The notes below the pieces were generated by a model. That model was not told where the DNA came from, searched no databases, and saw only the letters and a program-made list of their open reading frames with translations. A stretch of 64,000 nucleotides of DNA, from assembly GCF_031801495.1 (NCBI RefSeq), contig NZ_JAOEGC010000007.1:149443-213442 (forward strand), written 5' to 3'. The first letter of the stretch is position 1. Each line of letters begins with the position of its first letter. Source of the stretch: Agrobacterium tumefaciens_K. GTDB taxonomy: Bacteria > Pseudomonadota > Alphaproteobacteria > Rhizobiales > Rhizobiaceae. Positions 53,176 to 62,022 of the stretch are shown one piece after another. The position numbers and the translations under genes were made by a program.

Positions 53176-53190
53176 CAGACATACTTTGTA
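53176..53190 (-). promoter_or_regulatory. shared promoter motif copy 9 (FMN reductase)
   Basis: Minus-strand TACAAAGTATGTCTG, 79 nt before the reductase gene. Weaker match in the first half. Confidence 0.35.
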
Positions 53191-53264
53191 TATCGGGAAC
53201 TTGGGTGGTCTAACTGGCCAAGATCAGCTTGTTCGACCTGACTTCTGAACTGAGCATTTGAGAA

Positions 53265-55541
53265 CTATTGTACGACTTCAACACTTCTGTCGGCTGGTCC
53301 TGGAGCGGACGCCTCTAAAGCGCGTACAGGTATTGAAAATGCGACAGCTGCTCCACCGTCTTTCAATGTCTCTACCCGAAGTTGACCTTGATGCGCTTCG
53401 ATGATCGAGCGGCATATTGCCAGCCCCATTCCCATGCCATCTTTCTTGGTGGTGAAAAATGGTGCAAAAATCTTCTCCGGATCAGCGATACCCGGACCAG
53501 TGTCACGGACTTCAACTTCGATCAGGTCCGACCCTTTTAGTGTTGTCGAAATCGTAATGACTTGGTCGCCCTTGATCGATTGCATTGCATCGGACGCGTT
53601 GCGAATGAGATTGATTAGCACCTGCTCGAGTTGGACCTGATCACCGCTCGTCGTGGGGAGGTTGTCACTGAACAGGGTATGTATTTTGACCGCACCAGAT
53701 GAGAGCTTGTCTGCGATCAGACTGCATACGTCTGCAACGAGGCGATTGACGTCAACCTCTTGTCGCGGGAACGTGTTTTTTCCGAACAAAGCCCGAATTC
53801 TGCTGACAACTTGAGCGGCAGTATCTGCATCCTTAACGATGCAGTGTGCCGTCCTGTAAGCACGGGCCAGATTGGGAGGATCGGCATCCAACCAGCGTTG
53901 CAATGCGTGGGAATTGGCAACCAAGGCCTGAAGCGGCTGGTTCAGCTCGTGAGCAATCGAAACTGAAAGCTCCGACAGGCTGGTTACTCGGAGCGAGTGT
54001 GATAGCCGTTCGTCAGACCGTCTCAACGCATCATGAGCACGCACCTCGTCGTCAATGTCGAGATTGACGCCGTACCAACGGACGATTTTTCCATCTTCGT
54101 TCCTAAGTGGTTGCGCTCGAGAATGCATCCATCGGTATTCACCGTCTTTCCTTCTCAGGCGTCCCTTGTGACTGAAGGGCTCACCTGAACTGATAGCGGT
54201 CTGTATGCGCTCTTCCACTCCCGCTCGGTCTTCCGGATGCACAAATCTGATTAGCTCGGAAGTGTCTCCGTCTTCGACGGCTGCAGCGATTGACTGCCCC
54301 GACCAGTCCACGAATGGCTTGTTGAAGTAATAAGGCATCCCACCTGGCGTCATCAACCAAATCAACGATGGTACAGTGTCCACAAGCAATCTAAGTTCGC
54401 GTTCGCTTCTGCGTGCTGCTTCGCTGGCCTCTATCTGGTCGGTAATATCGAGGCAGACACCACACCACTGGATAATGTTGCCGAAGGAGTCCCTTAGCGG
54501 CTCTGCTTTGCCGTCGATCCACCTGTAAACACCGTCGTGACGCTTTTGACGATACCGCAAATCAAATCTCGTTCCGGTTTTGCGTGCGTTCTCCAACGCA
54601 TCGCGCCAGACAACGTGATCGTCAGGATGAAGCGTCTCGACAATCGCCTCCGCAAACCGGCTCGCATCGCCTGAGCTGTTTTGATCGAACGAGATTCCTG
54701 TCCAAGCTATGAGGGGATTGTTTATATACGAAGGCACACCATCGGCACTCGCACGCCATATCAGAGCCGGGATCGTATCGATCATCTGCTGCAGTAGGCG
54801 TTGATTGTCCCGGATCGCGATCTCTGCCTTCTTCTGATCATCGATGTCTTCGCTCGACGCAAACCACGCCGTTACGTTTCCATTGCTGTCTCGAGAAGCG
54901 ATTGCAGATTCTCGTAGCCATCGGTACGTTCCATCGTGGCGTCGGATTCGCTGCTCTTCGGAGAATGATTCACCGGTCGCAAGGCAAGTCGCCCAACGGT
55001 CTATACATCTGTCGACATCATTCGGATGAACGAATTTGTGCCACCAGGTCGCCCCAAGGACCCTTGCTAGCTGGTTCATTTCTTCATGAGAAACGCCGAG
55101 GTAGCCCAAAACTCTGGAGTTGATAGAATTTAGTCTACCGTCTGGATGAGCTGACCAGCTAAATCCCGGTGTTGCGTCGCTGATAAATTCAACTGATGGG
55201 TCGCTTGGGCCAAGGACTGATCTCGCGTTGATCAACTCTAGAAGAATGTTTCCCGCCACAACGCAACTTATAAACGCCGCAAAGTCGACCAGACCACTCG
55301 AAGTGGTGTCGCTTGGGATCACAAGAACCCACGTAGTTAAACAGCAGATCAGCAACTGAAGAATGATTGCGTAACGCAACTCAGCCAGCAAATAAATTGC
55401 AACGGTTGCCAACACAGCTCCAGCGGGATTTGAAGTAGTGACCGAGAGCAAAAGTCCACCGGTCCCAAGAAGAGTCGTAAGAACGCGTTTGCTGGAGTGT
55501 TTTGATAACCGAGCGAGATTTACGGGGTGATCCATCGCCAT
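53265..55541 (-). CDS. PAS-domain sensor histidine kinase, long form
   Basis: Predicted 758 residues. The N-terminus has about three to four membrane spans (about 18-105), then three PAS units (about 120-235, 245-370, 375-505). Kinase core: acceptor His in SIAHELNQPLQALVAN (about 528), N-box LINLIRNASDAM, G1 EVRDTGPGIADP, G2 GMGMGLAICRS. AAAAGGACAGG is before the ATG. It follows the FixJ-type regulator at 55.6 kb by 85 nt in the same direction; the two are probably partners. A shared motif copy lies between them, so the kinase may be regulated on its own. Confidence 0.9.
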   Translation of the reverse strand: MAMDHPVNLARLSKHSSKRVLTTLLGTGGLLLSVTTSNPAGAVLATVAIYLLAELRYAIILQLLICCLTTWVLVIPSDTTSSGLVDFAAFISCVVAGNILLELINARSVLGPSDPSVEFISDATPGFSWSAHPDGRLNSINSRVLGYLGVSHEEMNQLARVLGATWWHKFVHPNDVDRCIDRWATCLATGESFSEEQRIRRHDGTYRWLRESAIASRDSNGNVTAWFASSEDIDDQKKAEIAIRDNQRLLQQMIDTIPALIWRASADGVPSYINNPLIAWTGISFDQNSSGDASRFAEAIVETLHPDDHVVWRDALENARKTGTRFDLRYRQKRHDGVYRWIDGKAEPLRDSFGNIIQWCGVCLDITDQIEASEAARRSERELRLLVDTVPSLIWLMTPGGMPYYFNKPFVDWSGQSIAAAVEDGDTSELIRFVHPEDRAGVEERIQTAISSGEPFSHKGRLRRKDGEYRWMHSRAQPLRNEDGKIVRWYGVNLDIDDEVRAHDALRRSDERLSHSLRVTSLSELSVSIAHELNQPLQALVANSHALQRWLDADPPNLARAYRTAHCIVKDADTAAQVVSRIRALFGKNTFPRQEVDVNRLVADVCSLIADKLSSGAVKIHTLFSDNLPTTSGDQVQLEQVLINLIRNASDAMQSIKGDQVITISTTLKGSDLIEVEVRDTGPGIADPEKIFAPFFTTKKDGMGMGLAICRSIIEAHQGQLRVETLKDGGAAVAFSIPVRALEASAPGPADRSVEVVQ

Positions 55542-55594
55542 CCTGTCCTTTTAAGCCCGGTAGACCGTGACAGTAGACGAACAGACGATTTGGC

Positions 55595-55610
55595 CAAGTA
55601 TGCTTAGGTA
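55595..55610 (-). promoter_or_regulatory. shared promoter motif copy 10 (long PAS kinase)
   Basis: Minus-strand TACCTAAGCATACTTG, 54 nt before the kinase gene. Differs from copy 7 (TACCTCAGTATACTTG) at only two positions. Confidence 0.5.
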
Positions 55611-55625
55611 TGTTGCGGGCGAGGT

Positions 55626-56276
55626 CTATTCATCATTCCGGAGGCTGACGGGGCATGACTGCCAAAGTTCGAACAGTTGAGGAAACGATGTTACCTCAAG
55701 CTTCTTCATTCCGTTGCTCCGGTGGAGTTTAACCGTCACTTCGCTGATCCCGAGGGCGTAGGCAATCTGCTTATTTATTGCGCCTTTGACCACCATTCTG
55801 AGAACTTCCAGCTCTCGGACAGAGAGGGCTCCGAAAAGGGAGGCATTCTTGCTTGATGCAATTGCAATCTCTCGTCTATTCACGTCGATCGCAATTGCCT
55901 TGGCAACAGCGTCTAAAAAGGTTTGCTCGCGAACCGGCTTTGTAAGGAAGTCCATAGCGCCTCCCTTCATGGCTTGAACGCTCATTGCTATGTCGCCGTG
56001 GCCGGTTAGGAAGACAATGGGAGTGTGAACGCCGTTCTTTGCAAGATGCTCCTGTACATCAAGGCCACTCAGACCAGGCATGCGGACATCGAGAACCACA
56101 CAGCTCGGCCTATTCGGAAGGGCAGCACTCAAAAAATCGCGGCCCGACGAATAGGTCACGGCGTCAATGCCGACGGAATTGAGCAGGTTGCCAAGCGAGG
56201 CGCACACCGAGGCGTCGTCGTCTACGACGATAGCGACAGGGCTACCAGTATCACGCGACGATAACGACAAATCCAT
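55626..56276 (-). CDS. FixJ-type response regulator
   Basis: Predicted 216 residues. Receiver: VVDDDASVCASL, acceptor Asp in VVLDVRMPGLSG, FLTGHGDI and FLTKPVREQ. LuxR/GerE output: ALSVRELEVLRMVVKGAINKQIAYALGISEVTVKLHRSNGMKKL. All key residues are present. Its position just upstream of the 758-residue kinase makes that its likely partner. It may be the protein that binds the shared promoter motif; this is not shown by sequence. Confidence 0.92.
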   Translation of the reverse strand: MDLSLSSRDTGSPVAIVVDDDASVCASLGNLLNSVGIDAVTYSSGRDFLSAALPNRPSCVVLDVRMPGLSGLDVQEHLAKNGVHTPIVFLTGHGDIAMSVQAMKGGAMDFLTKPVREQTFLDAVAKAIAIDVNRREIAIASSKNASLFGALSVRELEVLRMVVKGAINKQIAYALGISEVTVKLHRSNGMKKLEVTSFPQLFELWQSCPVSLRNDE

Positions 56277-56478
56277 ACGGCACCCTCACTAATCCCCACT
56301 CCTGTTTCCCTGCCAATTGGATCAAAAGATACATCAGCCACAGGAAAATAGAAGGTAGGCGCCATAGCTGTGCACGCAGTTTTCACGGAAGGCGTCAGTT
56401 ACTCCCGAATTTTTGATCAAAAAGTAGGCTTTCAGCGATGGGGGCGTGGAACGAACCTGTCTCAACCTATCCTCTCGT

Positions 56479-56491
56479 ACAGGTAGCCTGT
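56479..56491. promoter_or_regulatory. palindrome in the divergent promoter region
   Basis: ACAGG-TAG-CCTGT is a 13-bp palindrome in the 322-nt gap between the FixJ-type regulator (minus) and the kinase-like gene (plus). It could be an operator. No other feature is seen in 56277-56598. Confidence 0.35.
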
Positions 56492-56598
56492 CCTACAAGA
56501 TTGTGGATCGGTAAAGCCACTCAGGTTACCGTATTTTCAAGGGAAGAATTTTTAGCGCGGATCGGGGACCGTCCAAGTTATGTCGTCAGGATGCCGCA

Positions 56599-57351
56599 GT
56601 GAATTCCGGGGATGAGCGAGACCGCTCGTCGTTCGATCCGCCTCAAGAGGATGCTGCAAGCGCCGCTAAACTGTTGGCGCTAAGCCAGATGACGACATCC
56701 AAAATCTTGGACCTTCGCCAGCCACTTTCAGTAATCGCAATTGATTGTGGAACAGGTTTGCGATTGCTGCAAAACGGCGTTTCGGAGGCCGACAAACTCC
56801 GTACCATACTTGAACGAATATTCGACTGTATCACTTGGGCTAACGGAATTGTTGCGGAGTTGGACGACGTGATTTCATCACGGGTTACGCAGACGGCATC
56901 GGTGAAAGTTGGTGAAATAATTGCGAACGCAGTGCGTTTTGTAAGCTGTGAGAGCATCTCACGTGGCGTCAAAGTCAGGAACGATCTTGGTCCTGACGCA
57001 ACAAATGTGTTGGGTGACAAGGATCAACTTACTCAGGCTTTTCTCGGCCTTATTGTAAACCTGATACGCTCGATACGAGACACCAATGGAGCAGAGCTTC
57101 TTTTGGTAAAGGAGCTAGTTGGGCAAACCGTCCAAGTTGGACTGACGGTCGCTACAGAGCGCGTACACAAGACCCAGCCGCTTGAGGTGTTCGGCGATAG
57201 GGGGCAAGTCGAAAGCAGTGCCTATCTGGAAGCCTGTAAGGCGATTATCCGCGTTCATCATGGTGACATAGCGATCATCGACAGTGAACAAGAGCTTGGA
57301 TTTTCGGTTACGCTTCCAGTTTTGGAGACAAGCCAAATTAACGATCAATAG
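56599..57351 (+). CDS. degenerate histidine-kinase homologue without acceptor His
   Basis: Predicted 250 residues, no PAS domain and no membrane span. A HisKA-like helix reads KILDLRQPLSVIAIDCGTGLRLL, in which the pattern AHE.RQPL has become ILDLRQPL: the His is replaced by Leu. The ATPase-like half has an N-box-like GLIVNLIRSIRD, but no D-x-G-x-G G1 box and no GMGMGL box; only the end HHGDIAIIDSEQELGFSVTLP is kept. It thus cannot act as a normal kinase. The start is GTG at 56599. It precedes a FixJ-type regulator by 44 nt, so it may be a scaffold, phosphatase or inhibitor for it. Confidence 0.75.
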   Translation: MNSGDERDRSSFDPPQEDAASAAKLLALSQMTTSKILDLRQPLSVIAIDCGTGLRLLQNGVSEADKLRTILERIFDCITWANGIVAELDDVISSRVTQTASVKVGEIIANAVRFVSCESISRGVKVRNDLGPDATNVLGDKDQLTQAFLGLIVNLIRSIRDTNGAELLLVKELVGQTVQVGLTVATERVHKTQPLEVFGDRGQVESSAYLEACKAIIRVHHGDIAIIDSEQELGFSVTLPVLETSQINDQ

Positions 57352-57395
57352 ACTACGACTTCACGTAGTTTCTTGAGTAAGCCTGGGAGGCTGCG

Positions 57396-58049
57396 ATGCC
57401 AAGTATTATGCCCGTGGAATCGAAGGAGCCTACGATTTTTGTGATCGATGACGAGGCGCACATTGGTGGCTCATTGGTCAATCTTTTCGAATCGACGCAA
57501 CGAAAAGCAGTGAGCTTTCTAAGCGCAAACGAATTTCTCGCCAATCTCAGCACGGGTGCTAGCGGGTGCATCCTGCTCGATATCCAGATGCCAGACATGA
57601 CAGGGCTTGAGCTCCAAAGTAGGCTTGTGGAAGCAGGGAACCCGCTACCCGTTGTCTTCATGACCGGAAATGGCAGCGTATCCATTGGCGTTTCGGCGAT
57701 GAAGGCTGGTGCTTTCGATTTCCTGTTGAAGCCATTCAACAGTGATGCAGTCCTGGACGTAACTGACAAAGCTATGGCCCGCGACGCAGAGTACCGTAAG
57801 GAACTCTCTCGTCGCGAAAAAATCCAAGCGTGTAAGGACAGGTTAACTCCAAGGGAGGCGGAGGTTTTGGACTTTGTGACCCAAGGGCTCATGAACAAAC
57901 AGATTGCGCATGAGATGAACATCAGCGAGATCATGGTCAAACTTCATCGCGGCCGCATGATGAAGAAAATGGAAGCTCGTTCCATCGTAGATATCGTTCG
58001 GAAATACGACCTTATAAGTACCTCTTCCTACAATCCTATTGTCAATTGA
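57396..58049 (+). CDS. FixJ-type response regulator
   Basis: Predicted 217 residues. Receiver: VIDDEAHIGGSL, acceptor Asp in ILLDIQMPDMTG, FMTGNGSV (Thr) and FLLKPFNSD (Lys). Output: LTPREAEVLDFVTQGLMNKQIAHEMNISEIMVKLHRGRMMKKM, a LuxR/GerE helix-turn-helix. GGAGG lies 5 nt before the ATG. Co-transcribed with the degenerate kinase upstream, so its phosphate must come from another kinase in the region. Similar in layout to the regulator at 55.6 kb. Confidence 0.92.
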   Translation: MPSIMPVESKEPTIFVIDDEAHIGGSLVNLFESTQRKAVSFLSANEFLANLSTGASGCILLDIQMPDMTGLELQSRLVEAGNPLPVVFMTGNGSVSIGVSAMKAGAFDFLLKPFNSDAVLDVTDKAMARDAEYRKELSRREKIQACKDRLTPREAEVLDFVTQGLMNKQIAHEMNISEIMVKLHRGRMMKKMEARSIVDIVRKYDLISTSSYNPIVN

Positions 58050-58183
58050 GTTCATTCCCTTCCGAGGAAGACTCGGTGTTTGCACTGATAAAGCCATCAA
58101 AATATGAGACCAATATTTGCCGCCTGATTGCTTCTGGGACATCGAAGGAAGGCAAGCTCATAGCCCGGTCATTTAGTTCGTGA

Positions 58184-58954
58184 TCAATCGATTTTAATGG
58201 TGAGGGGCGGGTGTTTTGTAACGCCTCCCGACCGACGTTGATCTTCAATCAAAATGTATTTTATGATTTGGGCTAAAACCGACGACAGCGGTTGAGAGAG
58301 GTCGTTTGAAGAAGCGTGGAAGTCTTGAAATTGATGACGCTGAAGCGTGGTGGAATCCATTCGCAGTAGCCGATGGAAAACAACGGGTGTCAGACGCCAG
58401 CGATTAGGCGCGATCGGCAGTACAACGGCCCGTTCCGATACAAAAAACATAGCTGCCGGGACTTTTTCACATAGACAGACAAGAAGATCGTCGTTTCCAT
58501 TCCCTAGATTGCTAACGACCGGGACGGTACTTCCCAACAAGATCACCACCCGCCTATTTTCGGTCTCGTCTGCGTCGAAACTCTCTTCCCATTGCTGAAA
58601 CACGACAGGGCACGACAAAACATCTGACATAATCAGCTGCAGTGCGTTGAGCTCGTCGAAAAGCTCGGGAGCTCCATCGAGAATGACTTTTTCCGCACGG
58701 GCCAAGGAACGACCCACCTCTGCTAAAATCGAAGTCCACTCGACTGCGTTGTACCGATCAGCACAAGCATCATAACGCATCGGAAATGGCATGGTTCCAA
58801 GCCTGTCCAGCGCTTCCGAAGGCCATTGCCTTAGTTGAGAAACTGAGTGCGTCGCGAAGAAAGCCGGTCCTGCTTTGTAGTTATGTTTCATCGGGCCATC
58901 GGCATGCCCCCTAAAAGAGGCCTCGGTTTCCACGCCGAAAATATCGGTTGTCAT
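58184..58954 (-). CDS. hypothetical protein of the signalling region
   Basis: Predicted 256 residues, MTTDIFGVETEASFRGHAD at the start. It has an FATHSVSQLRQWPSEALDRLG segment, a long helical part (WTSILAEVGRSLARAEKVIL) and a hydrophobic strand LLVCLCEKVPAAMFFVSERAVVLPIAP. No family recognised. GGAG lies 6 nt before ATG 58954; earlier in-frame codons have no site. A shared motif copy is 113 nt upstream. It is convergent with the FixJ-type regulator at 57.4 kb; 58050-58183 is empty. Confidence 0.6.
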   Translation of the reverse strand: MTTDIFGVETEASFRGHADGPMKHNYKAGPAFFATHSVSQLRQWPSEALDRLGTMPFPMRYDACADRYNAVEWTSILAEVGRSLARAEKVILDGAPELFDELNALQLIMSDVLSCPVVFQQWEESFDADETENRRVVILLGSTVPVVSNLGNGNDDLLVCLCEKVPAAMFFVSERAVVLPIAPNRWRLTPVVFHRLLRMDSTTLQRHQFQDFHASSNDLSQPLSSVLAQIIKYILIEDQRRSGGVTKHPPLTIKID

Positions 58955-59066
58955 GCAGCGCTCCACGATGTCGTCGTATCGAGAAGTGTATTTCGAATTT
59001 GGCTGTTTAGGAGCCGTTCTCGATAACGGAGGAAGAGACGAGAGTAAGCCGCCATGACAATCCTTG

Positions 59067-59082
59067 CAGCTATACGTAGGTG
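59067..59082 (-). promoter_or_regulatory. shared promoter motif copy 11 (hypothetical gene)
   Basis: Minus-strand CACCTACGTATAGCTG, 113 nt before the hypothetical gene at 58.2-58.95 kb. A near-exact match to the consensus. Confidence 0.5.
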
Positions 59083-59126
59083 TACTGTGGCGGCACAAAT
59101 GGGCCGCCACCACAAAGGACATCCGA

Positions 59127-60092
59127 TCAGACTTCAAGGAGTCCCGTTAGACGGAGACTTTCTTCCCAAAGCCTCTCGGCCACAGCAGAGTCGACTGCAT
59201 ATGGTCTGACACCGACGCGTTCTTCACTCTCGACTGAGGCTACGTCGCAGTTCTCGCAATAGACGCCGCCTATCCCGTCGAGTGACGCCGTAGTCGCGCA
59301 CCAAACCGTGGTAGCCGCTCCCTGTGCAAAGTTCTTGCGGTCACTCGTTGGATCGATGATCGGCCTGCCCTCCGCGTCAAAGGCATCAAACGAGGCGATT
59401 TCTTCCGCAGAAAGATGGCGTGCCAACGGGCCTACAATTGACCCAGGGTGTACAGCAAATGCTCTGATTCCCTTTTCCTTACCCCGTTTGTCTGCAGCGA
59501 CCGCGAACAATGAGTTTGCAGTCTTTGCTTGTCCGTAGGCAGCCCATTTTTCGTAAGGTCGTTTTACGAATGCCAGATCATCGAGATCGAAGCCTGGGAT
59601 CATATGGCCGCGAGATGAGAGGACGATAATTCGAGCCTTTTTCGCGCCGACTAGGGCAGGCCACAGTCGCACCGCCAAGCGAAAATGCCCCAGATGGTTG
59701 GTAGAGAATTGCCCCTCGTTGCCGGCCTCGTCACGAAAAAGTGGAGTGGCCATCACACCGGCATTCAAAATCAGGCGAGACAACGGCTTGTCTGACACCA
59801 AAAAATCGGATGCAAACCGGTCTATGGATTTAGGGTTCATAAGATCCAATTCATGGACTTCCACACCAGGGATCTCGGCAACCGCTTGACGCGCTTCCTG
59901 AGCGTTGCGGGTAGCGACAATGACTTTTGCGCCGATTGAAGCAAGGACCTTTGTCGTTTCTAGCCCAAGGCCTGATGCTCCCCCGGTTACGATGACCACG
60001 TGGTCGCGAAGGTCAATGCCCGAGGCAACTTGAGCGGCTGTGCTCGCTGGTCCCCAACGTGTACCGAGTGGTTTTTGCGTGATGTAGCTCAT
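59127..60092 (-). CDS. short-chain dehydrogenase/reductase (SDR)
   Basis: Predicted 321 residues, longer than classical SDRs and similar to the retinol-dehydrogenase-like or WW-domain oxidoreductase group. Cofactor motif TGGASGLGLETTKVL (about 36), NAGVM (about 110), NHLGHF, catalytic Ser in IIVLSSRGH, YGQAKTANSL with Tyr/Lys. Divergent from an AraC regulator (60147), which probably controls it; their start codons are 54 nt apart. Substrate unknown. Confidence 0.92.
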   Translation of the reverse strand: MSYITQKPLGTRWGPASTAAQVASGIDLRDHVVIVTGGASGLGLETTKVLASIGAKVIVATRNAQEARQAVAEIPGVEVHELDLMNPKSIDRFASDFLVSDKPLSRLILNAGVMATPLFRDEAGNEGQFSTNHLGHFRLAVRLWPALVGAKKARIIVLSSRGHMIPGFDLDDLAFVKRPYEKWAAYGQAKTANSLFAVAADKRGKEKGIRAFAVHPGSIVGPLARHLSAEEIASFDAFDAEGRPIIDPTSDRKNFAQGAATTVWCATTASLDGIGGVYCENCDVASVESEERVGVRPYAVDSAVAERLWEESLRLTGLLEV

Positions 60093-60146
60093 TTTACGGC
60101 TCCTATATCAATAATCTTAATTTGGCGTATATATACAGGACTATCT

Positions 60147-61151
60147 ATGAGCCAAAATCCGATATTATATAGAGATCGTCTTATGCAGGTATCCGATCCC
60201 CTTTCTGAAGTGCTGAAACTTTCGAGTGCTCAAGGAGTGATGTCAACGGGCTTGAAGGCCTACGGCAGGTGGAGGATTTCCGTCAAAGTGGGCGATGATC
60301 TGAAGTTCAGCGCGATAACCGAGGGGCAATGCTGGATCAAACTTGGAGAAAGCGGCGAGAAAATAACGTTGGATAAAGGGGACTGCTTTCTGGTTAGGGG
60401 GCCGCTGAGCTTCATTTTGGGTAACGACGACGATGTCGACGTTCGCGCGGCTTCCGATGTGTTTGCGCATTCGTTCAATGGATACGCCATCTTGAATAGA
60501 GGGCAGTATCCGAACGTGACCTGTCTCGGCGGAAAGATGACGTCCAGCGAGGGGATAGACCACCTGACTTCCTCGCTGCCGTCCTTCCTGGTTTTGAAGG
60601 CAGGAACCAGTTCCGCGTCGAAAGTCCGTTGGCTTTTGGAGCAGCTGGAAACAGAAATGTCTGATGACGCGCCTGGAGCAGGCGTGATGTGCGAACAAAT
60701 TATGCAGATGATTTTCGTGGAAATGATCCGTACATGCCTTGCCCAAGAAGGCGTTAGCAAAGGATGGTTTTCCGCGTTGGCTGATCCGAGGGTAGGTCAC
60801 GCCATACGCCTGATGCACTCAGACGTGAGCAGACAGTGGCGACTTGAGGAATTGGCGCAGCACTGTAATTTATCCAGATCGCAATTTGCTGCGCGGTTCA
60901 CAGAAGCCGTGGGCGTGTCGCCAATCGAGTATCTGTTCCAGTGGCGAATGCATGTTGCCAGGCGTGCGCTACGACGCCCGAACAGCATCGTCTTGGACGT
61001 TGCAGAGCAGGTTGGATATCATTCAGAGGCGTCTTTTGGCGCGGCGTTCAAAAGGATGTTTGGGGTCGCGCCGCGCCGTTATTCAGCTGTTGGACGGAAC
61101 GAGGCGGCGAAGATACCTTCTGCTCCAATAGTTCCTGACGATCTTTTCTGA
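60147..61151 (+). CDS. AraC-family transcriptional regulator
   Basis: Predicted 334 residues. The N-terminal half is a cupin-like AraC-binding domain (VMSTGLKAYGRWRISV, then GQCWIKLGES and DCFLVRGPLSFI). The C-terminal AraC double helix-turn-helix has DVSRQWRLEELAQHCNLSRSQFAARFTEAVGVSPIEYLFQWRMHVARRAL and VAEQVGYHSEASFGAAFKRMFGVAPRRY, in pieces. AGGA lies 6 nt before ATG 60147. It likely activates the divergent SDR in response to a small ligand. Confidence 0.93.
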   Translation: MSQNPILYRDRLMQVSDPLSEVLKLSSAQGVMSTGLKAYGRWRISVKVGDDLKFSAITEGQCWIKLGESGEKITLDKGDCFLVRGPLSFILGNDDDVDVRAASDVFAHSFNGYAILNRGQYPNVTCLGGKMTSSEGIDHLTSSLPSFLVLKAGTSSASKVRWLLEQLETEMSDDAPGAGVMCEQIMQMIFVEMIRTCLAQEGVSKGWFSALADPRVGHAIRLMHSDVSRQWRLEELAQHCNLSRSQFAARFTEAVGVSPIEYLFQWRMHVARRALRRPNSIVLDVAEQVGYHSEASFGAAFKRMFGVAPRRYSAVGRNEAAKIPSAPIVPDDLF

Positions 61152-61705
61152 ATGCCAAGATCATCTTCGAAGGACGTCGTTCTGGAGGGATCTACGTTTC
61201 CAGCAGCTGTTGATCGCCATTCAAAGAACCTAGCACCGGTTAGGTGATCGTGCACCAGGATGTCTCGGTCTCTCGTTCTTGAGAAATCGGCATGAATTGG
61301 ATCAGCGAAACCAGCAAACAACATGCGCTGTTCCCAGAAGGAATCACCGCTGAAAAATGCGACCTCAATCAACGCGACCGTTGCATCCCAATGGGGGGTG
61401 CGCGTGGGATTGCGTTCGTGTTTCAGCGCGACCTCGGAGTAGGCAAGTATCTCATATAGCGCGAAGAAATGCTCGATTTCCGCCTTTGTCTGGCAATCAA
61501 TGTCTACTTCCCAGCAGTCGGATAGAATAGGACGACGACGCAAGACTTCGAACGATGGGTTCCCACAAAACTCGGAACTCTGGTAGCTAAAGCCATTCCG
61601 AAATATGGTGATCTGGACCCGTGCAGCAGAGGTTTCAGTACGGCACTTTTCGTCGAGGATGACCCGAAGTTTTCGAATGTATTCATTATAATTGGTCAAC
61701 GCCAT
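61079..61705 (-). CDS. hypothetical protein
   Basis: Predicted 208 residues, MALTNYNEYIRKLRVILDE at the start. A SYQSSEFCGNPSFEVLRRR segment and an FFALYEILAYSEVALKHERN segment are seen; no catalytic motif is known to me. AAGGAG is 6 nt before ATG 61705. It overlaps the 3' end of the AraC gene by 73 nt in the opposite direction, so one of the two C-terminal ends may be wrong or the overlap is real. Next to it upstream is a 97-residue gene on the same strand. Confidence 0.6.
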   Translation of the reverse strand: MALTNYNEYIRKLRVILDEKCRTETSAARVQITIFRNGFSYQSSEFCGNPSFEVLRRRPILSDCWEVDIDCQTKAEIEHFFALYEILAYSEVALKHERNPTRTPHWDATVALIEVAFFSGDSFWEQRMLFAGFADPIHADFSRTRDRDILVHDHLTGARFFEWRSTAAGNVDPSRTTSFEDDLGIQKRSSGTIGAEGIFAASFRPTAE

Positions 61706-61728
61706 GACGGACTCCTTGTTGAAATCGA

Positions 61729-62022
61729 CTAGGGGACGCTTCTGTTGGCGATGGTGACATCGGGGGGCGGCGGTTGCGTGCAATGTGGTCGGCATTTCCG
61801 GTTGCAACCGTACGGTTCCGAGTCAGCCCCATGACCGGATTGTCGTAAACAAGCTTGCGCTGCACCCTCTAGAAAAACCCTGAATGCACATTGATCTATT
61901 CCGTCAGCCTTGTTCACGAGCGAGATCAGTGGATCGTCCATCAGCTCCGCCAACATCTCAACGATAGGTATTTCGCGATTTGAGCGCTTGATCAGCTCTT
62001 GTTGGCCGCCCTGACCGCTCAT
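61729..62022 (-). CDS. small hypothetical protein
   Basis: Predicted 97 residues. IPIVEMLAELMDDPLISLVNKADGID looks like a folded helical segment, and the Cys/Pro-rich C-terminus (CNRKCRPHCTQPPPP) is less typical. Ribosome site weak (AAGG right before the ATG). It lies 23 nt before the 208-residue gene and may share its message. The 500 nt upstream (62023-62529) show nothing I can support. Confidence 0.45.
   Translation of the reverse strand: MSGQGGQQELIKRSNREIPIVEMLAELMDDPLISLVNKADGIDQCAFRVFLEGAAQACLRQSGHGADSEPYGCNRKCRPHCTQPPPPDVTIANRSVP

Noticed and set aside
60123..60140. GCGTATATATACAGG between the SDR and AraC genes as another shared-motif copy
   Set aside because: Only the GTATA core matches; the TACCT half is missing.
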